Part shown: piece by piece, positions 1 through 5,304 of the stretch
Numbering within the stretch: the first letter of the stretch is position 1
Layout of the letters: each line of letters begins with the position of its first letter
The notes under the pieces: model-generated
Told to the model about the DNA's origin: nothing
Databases searched by the model: none
The model's input: only the letters and a program-made list of their open reading frames with translations
Translations under genes and position numbers: made by a program
Assembly: GCA_009916335.1 (NCBI GenBank)
Contig: SAAR01000216.1
Coordinates: forward strand, 1-5,653
Direction: 5' to 3'
Source of the DNA: Erysipelotrichia bacterium
GTDB taxonomy: Bacteria; Bacillota_I; Bacilli_A; Erysipelotrichales; Erysipelotrichaceae
Length of the DNA: 5,653 bases

Positions 1-37
1 TCCAGGCGTGCTCCTTCAACCGCTCGGACATCTGCCC
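1..37 (-). tRNA. tRNA-Ser(GGA), 5' half, truncated by the window edge
   Basis: Read on the minus strand, the left edge gives a seven-base acceptor strand GGGCAGA, then TG at positions 8-9, the D arm beginning TCCGAGCGGTTGAAGGA, the anticodon 5' stem CACGC, and the loop start CTGGA. The loop C-T-GGA puts the anticodon GGA at its usual place, so this is a serine tRNA reading UCC/UCU. The D-arm wording (GTCCGAGCGGTTGAAGGAG) is characteristic of bacterial tRNA-Ser. The sequence ends at the third anticodon base, so the long variable arm, T arm and CCA end lie outside the window. Confidence 0.9.
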
Positions 38-53
38 ACTTTTGTAGAAGGCG

Positions 54-76
54 ATTTTAGTCAAAAATGGCTTAAA
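54..76 (-). promoter_or_regulatory. Epsilonproteobacterial-type promoter of tRNA-Ser
   Basis: On the minus strand TTTAAG (71-76), TTTTTG (62-67) and TAAAAT (54-59) occur in order, ending about 16 bases before the tRNA 5' end. This matches the published Campylobacter jejuni sigma-70 promoter layout (TTTAAG-type -35, T-rich -16, TATAAT -10). The predicted transcript start near 47 would leave a leader of about ten bases. A second -10-like hexamer, TACAAT at 82-87, is further away and less well supported. No convincing terminator separates the preceding protein gene from the tRNA, so some read-through is possible. Confidence 0.6.
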
Positions 77-101
77 GTGTGATTGTACTACACTAAAATA
101 G

Positions 102-713
102 TTAGAAAGTATAGTTATGAAGTCTCAAAAATGCTTCGCTTTCTTCACTGTATGTTTCCACTGCCAATAAGTTCCCTCGGATATTGAAAATATGCTTTTT
201 CCCATCAGGATGGAAAAGGATATAAAGATGAATTTTCCCCCACATTTCAAGATAGCCTTGTGTCATTGCATAATGCTCTTTGATACGGCATGCCACATAG
301 GCTTGAACGCTTTCTTTTGATTTGTTGAGAAAAGCTTCTTTGGGCAACACCATGCGACGCCTTGAATCCATTAATGCCAATACAAAGAGTGGTTCATTGA
401 TCCTTTTAAAGTATGTCTCCATGAAGAGATAGGGTGTTTTCATAGCTTCTAACTGTTGTATTGCATTTAGTAAAGGCTCATAATAGTGTTTTTCAATCAA
501 TAAAATCTCACATAGTGCCACAAGAAATGTTTTGTTTGTATGCACATAGTCATAATGTGCTGAGGCGAGCCAGGTTTGTAGTGTGTTACATCTCAACAAC
601 GAATTCAACTTGGATATTCCTTTTGAAATTACATGATAACCGAGTTGTTTTAGCACCGTTGAAACAGCATGCTTTTCAAGCTTGAGATTAATTTGTTCTA
701 TTAGTTCGTGCAT
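102..713 (-). CDS. Hypothetical protein, 203 aa, possible N-terminal helix-turn-helix
   Basis: I do not recognise this family by name. The ATG at 711-713 is preceded by GGGAGG (720-725) at six bases, an excellent ribosome site, so the start is secure. There is no signal peptide and no clear membrane segment, so the product is probably cytoplasmic. Residues 15-65 are helical and rich in Leu, Lys and Ser (LKQLGYHVISKGISKLNSLL), followed by TLQTWLASAHYDYVHTNKTF. The spacing suggests a small helix-turn-helix or helical recognition domain, but this is only an impression. The C-terminal part (about 150-203) has short strand-like segments (IHLYILF, KHIFNIRG, LLAVETY). It is the third gene of a tightly packed minus-strand set, 30 bases after the second sigma-like gene, and lies 64 bases before tRNA-Ser. 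Function unknown. Confidence 0.8.
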   Translation of the reverse strand: MHELIEQINLKLEKHAVSTVLKQLGYHVISKGISKLNSLLRCNTLQTWLASAHYDYVHTNKTFLVALCEILLIEKHYYEPLLNAIQQLEAMKTPYLFMETYFKRINEPLFVLALMDSRRRMVLPKEAFLNKSKESVQAYVACRIKEHYAMTQGYLEMWGKIHLYILFHPDGKKHIFNIRGNLLAVETYSEESEAFLRLHNYTF

Positions 714-743
714 ATGTTTCCTCCCAAGCTTTAATCAAGATTT

Positions 744-1103
744 TTAATCTTCTGTGTACGATATATACACTTTATTTCTCTTCAATTTACATACACAGCC
801 ACCGCTAGGTATAATTTTTCTTCTGATTTGTTTAGTGGCAGAAATTTCAATTTCACATATACGTTCTCTCATAATCTCCATCGTTTGAACTATTTCTTCT
901 AATGTTAAATCATCTTCTACTGGAGTATTTGATAAATATCTTCTTGACTTTTCAATTTGCTCCTGCAACATTTTCTCTATTTCTAAAAGTTCATTCTTGG
1001 CTTGATTGTCAATTGAAATCTCACCATGTTTTTCTTTGTGAAAAAGCTCTTTGATATGTTCATTTTCCTTGTTTAGAGATTGTTCTAAAGCTTTGAATGG
1101 CAT
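744..1103 (-). CDS. Sigma-70 region 4-like protein, diverged paralog, 119 aa
   Basis: This is a tandem paralog of the gene at 1139-1465. The two proteins align without gaps over residues 1-95 with about 57% identity by hand count, both starting MPFK-LEQ-L and sharing GEISID and AKNEL. Residues 66-95 correspond to sigma-70 region 4.2 (LTLEEIVQTM, then MRERICEIE). In the upstream copy and in E. coli RpoD the recognition helix reads TRER(V/I)RQIE. Here the Arg and Gln that help contact the -35 element are Cys83 and Glu84, and the turn Gly is Glu76. After residue 95 the C-terminus departs entirely (SGGCVCKLKRNK) and is longer. AAGGAGG (1109-1115) lies five bases before the ATG, so translation should be strong. 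It may have a changed DNA target, may act only through RNA polymerase or partner binding, or may be decaying. Confidence 0.82.
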   Translation of the reverse strand: MPFKALEQSLNKENEHIKELFHKEKHGEISIDNQAKNELLEIEKMLQEQIEKSRRYLSNTPVEDDLTLEEIVQTMEIMRERICEIEISATKQIRRKIIPSGGCVCKLKRNKVYISYTED

Positions 1104-1138
1104 TGTTTCCTCCTTGGGTTATTTTGTATAAAAAAATT

Positions 1139-1465
1139 CTACATCTCCAAATAAGTTTTGAGTTTTCTACCTATTTTTGGATTTTTAATCTTTTTAATGG
1201 CAGATGTTTCAATCTGGCGTACTCTTTCCCGTGTTATACCCATCGTTTTAGCAATTTCTTCTAATGTGAAATCTCCAACGATGCTTATATTTGAAGAGGA
1301 TCTTTTTAATTCTTCTAGTCTGTTCTGTAAAGTTGCTTCGATCTCTACAAGTTCATTTTTAGCTAACGTATCAATTGAAATTTCACCCATTACTTCTTTT
1401 CTAAACAGCTGTTGAATATGTTTGATTTCTTTCATTAACTCTTGCTCTAAGATTTTAAACGGCAT
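1139..1465 (-). CDS. Standalone sigma-70 region 4 (HTH) protein, 108 aa
   Basis: Residues 60-108 match the C-terminal end of housekeeping sigma factors: FTLEEIAKTMGITRERVRQIE, then AIKKIKNP and GRKLKTYLE, comparable to RpoD's TLEEV...TRERIRQIE...KALRKLRHP and LRSFL. The -35-contacting Arg79, Glu80, Arg83 and Gln84 are all present. There is no region 2 or 3, so it cannot open a promoter alone. Residues 1-58 are charged and helical, possibly a coiled coil for dimerisation or partner binding. I chose the ATG at 1463-1465 rather than the in-frame ATG at 1478-1480: AAGGA lies seven bases before the former, the latter has no ribosome site, and the paralog starts with the same MPFK. It heads the three-gene minus-strand set. 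Possible roles are a DNA-binding regulator, an RNA polymerase-associated factor, or half of a split sigma factor like SigO of Bacillus. Confidence 0.85.
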   Translation of the reverse strand: MPFKILEQELMKEIKHIQQLFRKEVMGEISIDTLAKNELVEIEATLQNRLEELKRSSSNISIVGDFTLEEIAKTMGITRERVRQIETSAIKKIKNPKIGRKLKTYLEM

Positions 1466-1472
1466 AGTCTTG

Positions 1473-1477
1473 TCCTT
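1473..1477 (-). promoter_or_regulatory. Ribosome binding site fixing the start at 1465
   Basis: AAGGA on the minus strand, seven bases before the ATG at 1463-1465. It lies between the two candidate ATGs and can only serve the downstream one, shortening the protein by five residues compared with the longest open frame. Confidence 0.7.
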
Positions 1478-1493
1478 CATTTAGATTCTGGGC

Positions 1494-1511
1494 ATAGAAA
1501 TTTATTTCTAT
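1494..1511. promoter_or_regulatory. Candidate operator: perfect 8-bp inverted repeat
   Basis: ATAGAAAT-tt-ATTTCTAT is a perfect 8-base inverted repeat with a two-base centre. It lies 28 bases upstream of the chosen start codon of the first sigma-like gene, directly next to an AT-rich TATATA stretch that probably holds the -10 box. Such a dyad over the expected transcript start is typical of a dimeric repressor site. The regulator is unknown; the region 4-like proteins themselves are one candidate. A low-complexity AT-rich dyad by chance is possible. Confidence 0.5.
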
Positions 1512-1535
1512 ACATATATATAAAAAGCCAAGGTG
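1512..1535 (-). promoter_or_regulatory. Probable promoter of the sigma-like operon
   Basis: On the minus strand TTGGC and a run of five T are followed by alternating TATATATA (about 1515-1522), giving a T-rich -16 and a -10-like hexamer in the epsilonproteobacterial style. The -35 is weak (TTGGCT, badly spaced). It is the only plausible promoter between the terminator at 1590-1617 and the gene start. Confidence 0.35.
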
Positions 1536-1558
1536 TGATTTTGTTAATAGTAAAAGGT

Positions 1559-1577
1559 GATTTTTTGATTTTTTGAT
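1559..1577. repeat. Short tandem repeat, (GATTTTTT) x 2.4
   Basis: Two exact copies of GATTTTTT (1559-1566 and 1567-1574) followed by GAT. The sequence lies upstream of the sigma-like operon's promoter region and just past the HAD terminator. The phased T tracts could bend DNA or act as an UP-like element. It may also be simple low complexity. Confidence 0.6.
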
Positions 1578-1589
1578 GAAAAATGTAAC

Positions 1590-1617
1590 AAAGCTACCCA
1601 TTATTTTGAGTAGCTTT
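1590..1617 (-). terminator. Rho-independent terminator after the HAD gene
   Basis: The minus-strand transcript folds AAAGCTACTC, an eight-base loop, and GGGTAGCTTT into a ten-pair stem with one G-U pair. On the plus strand the same site has a C-A mismatch, so the hairpin favours minus-strand reading, the direction of the HAD gene that ends 60 bases upstream. An interrupted T-rich stretch (GTTACATTTTT) follows. It separates the DUF429-HAD unit from the sigma-like operon. Confidence 0.65.
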
Positions 1618-1676
1618 TCCTATTATGGACGAATGTGAGATTAATTATTTTACGAGAGAAAGATGACTTTTTATCT

Positions 1677-2564
1677 TTAACTTATCCTTTTAGCCATTTT
1701 TTCTACATACCCCAAGAGAGCCATTTTGAGTGGCTTTCCTGCTGAATAATCCGCTGGAAGAAGTTGTTCTGCTCTTTTAGATTCTATCGCCAAATGATAC
1801 CCTTCGTTATATGGTTTCATGGTTGCTTGTTCATCTATCGTGCCATCAGAGCGTTTGATTTCACGGTAAACCGCTATAGATGTTCCGCCACTTTTATTGA
1901 TAAGGGAAAAAGCAGGTATATCGGTTTGCCCATCTCCGAGGAAGATCATATTTTCAAAAGGAATACGAAGATTTTTGCTCACTTCATTAACCTTAGATGG
2001 GTTATCACCTCTTTTAGGTGAAACGCCCTTTGCAATCATGTAAAGCTTTTGTGTCTTGATGGTATGCCCAACAGTTTCTTTGATATACGCTAGCTTTCCA
2101 TGCTCATCTTCATCAAGGGAACACGCAAATATCTCTTTAAAGTGGTCACTCAAATTGTGTTCATCAAAAGCACCTTGGATCATCTCAGTAATGCCACCAC
2201 TAATGCAGTAATACTCTAACTTGATGTTCTTTTCTTTGTGCTCTTCTTGCTCAACAATCATCTGCAAATCATCAAAGATAGAATGACTGCCATATCTTCG
2301 ACTCAAGCCATCGTAAAGGTTGACTTTTTTACCGTACTTGTATAGCGTTTGATTGTTAAGTGCATATTTTGGGTCTCGTTTTCCATAATCAATGAAAGTT
2401 TTTAAATAAGCATGCTCCATATCATACCCCTGAGCAATCTTTTTAGCACTTTCTTCCCAAAATATTTTTGCCTCGACACCCCAATCATCAAAGATAACTT
2501 CTTGCTGGAACTTTGGGGAAAGCGTAATATCAAAATCAAATATGATAGCTATAATATTGGACAT
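1677..2564 (-). CDS. HAD-superfamily phosphatase/hydrolase, 295 aa
   Basis: The haloacid dehalogenase motifs appear in order. Motif I is FDFDITL, with the nucleophile Asp10 and acid/base Asp12. Motif II is Ser122 in CISGG. A motif III lysine is probably Lys173 (TQK) or Lys179 (AKG). Motif IV is FLGDGQTD, with Asp211 and Asp215 for Mg2+. Residues 16-110 between motifs I and II form a helical C1-type cap, as in phosphoserine-phosphatase-like members. The usual Gly of DxDGT is Ile13, a tolerated change. All catalytic positions are present, so the enzyme is probably an active soluble phosphomonoesterase or phosphotransferase. The substrate cannot be told from sequence. GAGG lies five bases before the ATG at 2562-2564. 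The gene follows the DUF429 gene by 49 bases and is probably cotranscribed with it, ending at the hairpin at 1590-1617. Confidence 0.88.
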   Translation of the reverse strand: MSNIIAIIFDFDITLSPKFQQEVIFDDWGVEAKIFWEESAKKIAQGYDMEHAYLKTFIDYGKRDPKYALNNQTLYKYGKKVNLYDGLSRRYGSHSIFDDLQMIVEQEEHKEKNIKLEYYCISGGITEMIQGAFDEHNLSDHFKEIFACSLDEDEHGKLAYIKETVGHTIKTQKLYMIAKGVSPKRGDNPSKVNEVSKNLRIPFENMIFLGDGQTDIPAFSLINKSGGTSIAVYREIKRSDGTIDEQATMKPYNEGYHLAIESKRAEQLLPADYSAGKPLKMALLGYVEKMAKRIS

Positions 2565-2613
2565 TTTGACCTCGTTTGTATTTAAAGTTAGGGTTAGTTT
2601 TTATTTATATTGT

Positions 2614-3369
2614 TTAGATTTTCTTGCAAAGTTCTTGCAACATCAACACATTAGGCAGTAGCATTGCTCCCGTATTCTTATTGCCTACTAACAAGACTTT
2701 ATTTTCATTTTCTAACCATAAAGTTCCTAATAGCCATGCTACATAGGCGTCAAGATGATCATCTTTTTCAATATCACATGGAACGCCAAAAGATAATTTT
2801 TTATTTAAATTGGTAATTATCTCTTTTATTATTTCTCTCTTTTGTGCTGATGTCCTTTTCTTCTTACCTGTCCCACCTTTATAATTCCAATCATGTACAT
2901 TATTTTGTAGCCAAAGCCATAAAGCAAGCGCAGGGTGAACTTCAACAATATATTTGCCTTCAAAAGTTTTCTCTTGTTCATCTTGACTGGAAATTAATTT
3001 AAAAGGAGTTGGCTTTTTAGGCTTAAATTCATCATTAATCTGTGGAAGACCAAAGCAATGTTGAGTAATTGCCCAATGGGAGCATCCAGCATAAGGTAAA
3101 GTCGATATTCCTTCAACTTTTGGAATTATTTTATTGATTAATATTTCTATTCTTCTTTGATAAAAAGGGTTGTCACCATCTTCAAAATTTTCCGACATAC
3201 CTCCTGTTAAAGGTGCATCCCAGCATATTAATATATCTTCTTCTGAATTTTTAAATTCATCATCAAGATACTCTTTTAGCTTATTAGCTTCTATTTCAGT
3301 GAACCCATCAATATCATTATAAATAACAGTTCTTTTAGAAGGTGCAGGGTCGATACCTATAACTTTCAT
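2614..3369 (-). CDS. DUF429 family protein, predicted RNase H-fold nuclease, 251 aa
   Basis: The protein starts MKVIGIDPAPSK and carries the acidic pattern typical of DUF429: Asp7 in the first strand (GID), Asp51 in ICWDAPL, Glu143 in IVEVHPALAL, and Asp203/Asp204/Asp207 in KDDHLDAYVAWLLG. These fit an RNase H-like fold with a metal-binding acidic centre; DUF429 proteins have been predicted, but as far as I know not shown, to be nucleases. The frame is open back to 3507, but the first 46 residues are Lys/Ile-rich and run through the control region. I chose the ATG at 3367-3369, which has AGGA 11 bases upstream, whereas the ATG at 3379-3381 abuts that site. It is the first gene of a minus-strand pair with the HAD phosphatase and is divergent from the XRE regulator. 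Confidence 0.85.
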   Translation of the reverse strand: MKVIGIDPAPSKRTVIYNDIDGFTEIEANKLKEYLDDEFKNSEEDILICWDAPLTGGMSENFEDGDNPFYQRRIEILINKIIPKVEGISTLPYAGCSHWAITQHCFGLPQINDEFKPKKPTPFKLISSQDEQEKTFEGKYIVEVHPALALWLWLQNNVHDWNYKGGTGKKKRTSAQKREIIKEIITNLNKKLSFGVPCDIEKDDHLDAYVAWLLGTLWLENENKVLLVGNKNTGAMLLPNVLMLQELCKKI

Positions 3370-3420
3370 AACTATCACCATCCTTTTTTGGACGATGATA
3401 ACATTCTGTAACTTAAGTTT

Positions 3421-3438
3421 AATCACATATATATGATT
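3421..3438. promoter_or_regulatory. Candidate operator in the DUF429/XRE divergent region
   Basis: AATCA-C-ATATAT-A-TGATT is an 18-base dyad, symmetric except for one pair. It touches the -35 of the plus-strand XRE promoter and lies 52 bases upstream of the DUF429 start, so one dimer bound here could control both directions. XRE repressors commonly bind sites of this size next to their own gene. AT-rich chance symmetry is the alternative. Confidence 0.5.
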
Positions 3439-3466
3439 GTTTTTAGGTTTATTCTTGCAATAGAAT
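3437..3466 (+). promoter_or_regulatory. Candidate promoter of the XRE regulator gene
   Basis: TTGTTT (3437-3442), an 18-base spacer and TAGAAT (3461-3466) form a reasonable sigma-70 promoter. The start of transcription would fall about at the ATG at 3472, which implies a leaderless or nearly leaderless message and fits the absence of a ribosome site there. Confidence 0.45.
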
Positions 3467-3471
3467 ATTTT

Positions 3472-3723
3472 ATGAATAATTTTAAGAATTCTGACGAATA
3501 CAAGCAATATATGGATAGTTTAACTGATAAAATAAAGCTTTTTCGCAAAGATAAGAAGATAAGTCAGTTGGCACTGGCTAATATTTTAGATCAAAACTCC
3601 ACATCTTTTATAGCGCGTATTGAGCTAAGAAAAGATGGGCATAATTACAGTTTTGCCCATCTACTTATGATCGCGAAAGCTCTAAATATAGATATTAAAG
3701 ATTTAATTCCTTCTAGCTTATAG
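3472..3723 (+). CDS. XRE-family helix-turn-helix transcriptional regulator, 83 aa
   Basis: Residues 19-78 form a Cro/C1-type domain: DKIKLFRKDKKISQLALANIL (helices 1-2), then NSTSFIARIE (recognition helix), and FAHLLMIAKALNIDIKDLI (helices 4-5). The whole protein is little more than this DNA-binding domain, with no sensor or peptidase part. The frame opens at 3433, but that ATG sits inside the candidate operator, so 3472 is preferred; 3511 is also possible. None has a good Shine-Dalgarno site. It is the only plus-strand gene here, divergent from DUF429-HAD and convergent with the DUF3987 gene, whose last 11 bases it overlaps. The likely job is autoregulation and repression of the DUF429-HAD unit; control of the replication-type operon is less likely because that promoter is far to the right. 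Confidence 0.85.
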   Translation: MNNFKNSDEYKQYMDSLTDKIKLFRKDKKISQLALANILDQNSTSFIARIELRKDGHNYSFAHLLMIAKALNIDIKDLIPSSL

Positions 3724-5095
3724 TTTCATCATCCCAAATTGAAATAGGTACAAATAAGCTTCTTTTTTCATCAATAATTGAATATTCATTACATTTTTTA
3801 TTTTTCTTTACTTCAACATATTGCGCACACACCATAACTTGCTCAAAATTACTTGCCGTCAAGCCTCTAATAGCATTTGTTAGATCGCTTTTCGTTTTTG
3901 GTTCATGTGATTTTGCTAGATACGTGTGCACTTTTTCTGCTAATTGTTCATGAAAATTCTTGAATGATCCCATTTTGAAACTATTACTTGTATTTTGAAG
4001 TGTCTCTTCATTGAATGTGTTATGCAAAGAGTTAATAAAATACTCGGCAAGCTTTATTCCAATTTCCATGTATGTTTTGTTTAGTATAAAATCAAATTTT
4101 TTTTGTTTAAACGCACAATCGTATATCTGACAAATGACTGCATACTTAATGGCACTCGTTGCTTGACGCATGACGCTTGCAGATAAGCCTTGACCCGAGC
4201 ATAATTTTGCATTTTCAAGCATTTCAACTGACTTCATATTAAACCAAGACTTGTAAGCATTTTTTGCATCGTCACTAATGCAACACTCTTTTGGATCAAA
4301 TGTATGAAATGATTTAAAATCTACATCCAATTGGTTCAGTACTTCAAGAGATGTATTTTGAAAGATGCTGTGATCCAAAGAATGTTGACTAACAAAAGCT
4401 TTTAAAGGGGATAGGCTTTCAAGTGGTATTTTTATAATATTGAACCTATTTAGAAAACCACTAAGAAAGTCTGATATCTTAACATCTGAACGAAACCACT
4501 CTTCATTAGTAGCAGCAATAATCGAAAGAAATGGGTTTAAAATAACAATACTTTCACCCATCCCATGAACACCAACAATATCTTTTGTATATGGTTCACA
4601 GTCATACAAAGCTGTTATTGAAGCTTTTGTTTCCTGATTTTTATTTAATTTTGTCAAAAATTCTGATGCTTCATCAATAAGAAGGAGCGCACCATGATTT
4701 GAATTTTCTAGAAATTTTATCATCCCTTGAAAAGAAGAGCCTGCACCAAGAACAAATCTGTTAGAAGCTATTTTTGTTTCTTTCGTTTGAGTCTTACTTT
4801 TAGCTTCTATTGTCATTTCGAGTAATTTCTTTTCAACTTTTTCAATAATTATTTTTCTTAGAAATTTAATTGTTGTACTCTTTGAACTAATCGTACTTGG
4901 TGCGACAATTAACGTCCACACATTAAGTCCTAGCTTATTGGTTGCACCATCCATGGTATAAACACGTGAACCAATGACTGAACTCATAAAAGATAATGCT
5001 GTTGATATGATTATAGGCTCTGCAACATCAATATGCTTTGACGATTCACTGAGTAATGCATCTATAAAATATGAAAAATTTGGCTTATTATTCAT
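3713..5095 (-). CDS. DUF3987-type ATPase, putative replication helicase/primase-associated protein, 460 aa
   Basis: DUF3987 proteins are found in phages, plasmids and integrative elements, where they are thought to act as replicative helicase-like ATPases. Seen here in order: an N-terminal helical part (8-45); a P-loop region VAPSTISSKSTT (64-75); Walker B ALLLIDEASEF (136-146, with Asp141 and Glu142); a sensor AATNEEWF (194-201, Asn197); and FLSGFLNRF (210-218) with a probable arginine finger Arg217. The C-terminus (about 383-445) looks like a winged helix. The P-loop keeps Lys72-Ser73, but the two glycines of GxxxxGK are Ser or Pro; this family is lax here, so activity is not excluded. There is no N-terminal primase domain. 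AGAGG (5102-5106) lies six bases before the ATG, which overlaps the preceding stop as ATGA, implying coupled translation. Confidence 0.82.
   Translation of the reverse strand: MNNKPNFSYFIDALLSESSKHIDVAEPIIISTALSFMSSVIGSRVYTMDGATNKLGLNVWTLIVAPSTISSKSTTIKFLRKIIIEKVEKKLLEMTIEAKSKTQTKETKIASNRFVLGAGSSFQGMIKFLENSNHGALLLIDEASEFLTKLNKNQETKASITALYDCEPYTKDIVGVHGMGESIVILNPFLSIIAATNEEWFRSDVKISDFLSGFLNRFNIIKIPLESLSPLKAFVSQHSLDHSIFQNTSLEVLNQLDVDFKSFHTFDPKECCISDDAKNAYKSWFNMKSVEMLENAKLCSGQGLSASVMRQATSAIKYAVICQIYDCAFKQKKFDFILNKTYMEIGIKLAEYFINSLHNTFNEETLQNTSNSFKMGSFKNFHEQLAEKVHTYLAKSHEPKTKSDLTNAIRGLTASNFEQVMVCAQYVEVKKNKKCNEYSIIDEKRSLFVPISIWDDETIS
3715..3768 (+). terminator. Weak possible terminator for the XRE gene
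   Basis: AGCTTAT (3715-3721) can pair with ATAAGCT (3754-3760), followed by TCTTTTTT. The loop is long, about 32 bases, and the stem AT-rich, so this is a marginal call. If real it lies inside the 3' end of the convergent DUF3987 gene. Confidence 0.2.
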
Positions 5096-5304
5096 CGTAA
5101 ACCTCTAAAAATTTTCACTTTTTTTGATGCAATATATTTATCAAGATCGTGAATATCATAAACAATACGCGAACTATGAGCATCGCCTAGTTTACAAAAT
5201 TCTAAATTTATTCCTATGGTTCTCCATTTTTGTAAAGTAGCTTCTGTCACTCCTACATATTGAGAGGCTTCCTTTGGCGATAAATATCGTTTTACACATT
5301 CCAT
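5092..5304 (-). CDS. AlpA/excisionase-like helix-turn-helix protein, 70 aa
   Basis: The small basic protein starts MECVKRYLSPKEASQYVGV, continues with TEATLQKWRTIG (about 20-31), then a wing and the closing DIHDLDKYIASKK. This is the HTH_17 (MerR-like winged helix) layout of AlpA regulators and phage excisionases, which bind DNA to switch integrase expression or to direct excision. In satellites and integrated elements it is commonly found beside replication genes, as here. GAGGA (5311-5315) lies six bases before the ATG at 5302-5304. The gene overlaps its upstream neighbour by 13 bases and its downstream DUF3987 partner by four, so the three are surely one transcript. Whether it acts as transcription activator, excision factor or replication-origin binder cannot be decided from sequence. 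Confidence 0.85.
   Translation of the reverse strand: MECVKRYLSPKEASQYVGVTEATLQKWRTIGINLEFCKLGDAHSSRIVYDIHDLDKYIASKKVKIFRGLR

Noticed and set aside
461..685. Plus-strand open frame of 74 codons
   Set aside because: It lies wholly inside the well-supported minus-strand 203-residue gene, has no ribosome site, and its product has no recognisable features.
1158..1415. Plus-strand open frame of 85 codons
   Set aside because: Antisense to the region 4-like gene, which has clear homology; the hydrophobic look comes from the complement of Lys/Glu-rich codons.
1481..1676. Possible small gene or RNA in the longest intergenic stretch
   Set aside because: No open frame with a ribosome site and no stable fold apart from the terminator hairpin; contents are explained as terminator, AT repeat, promoter and operator.
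1764..2021. Plus-strand open frame of 85 codons
   Set aside because: Antisense to the HAD gene across its motif IV region; no supporting start signal.
3433..3471. Upstream ATG for the XRE gene
   Set aside because: The ATG lies inside the candidate operator and upstream of the -10 box, and the added residues do not resemble the family.
3370..3507. N-terminal extension of the DUF429 protein by 46 residues
   Set aside because: It would read through the divergent control region and into the XRE gene; the extension is low-complexity and the DUF429 fold begins at MKVIGID.
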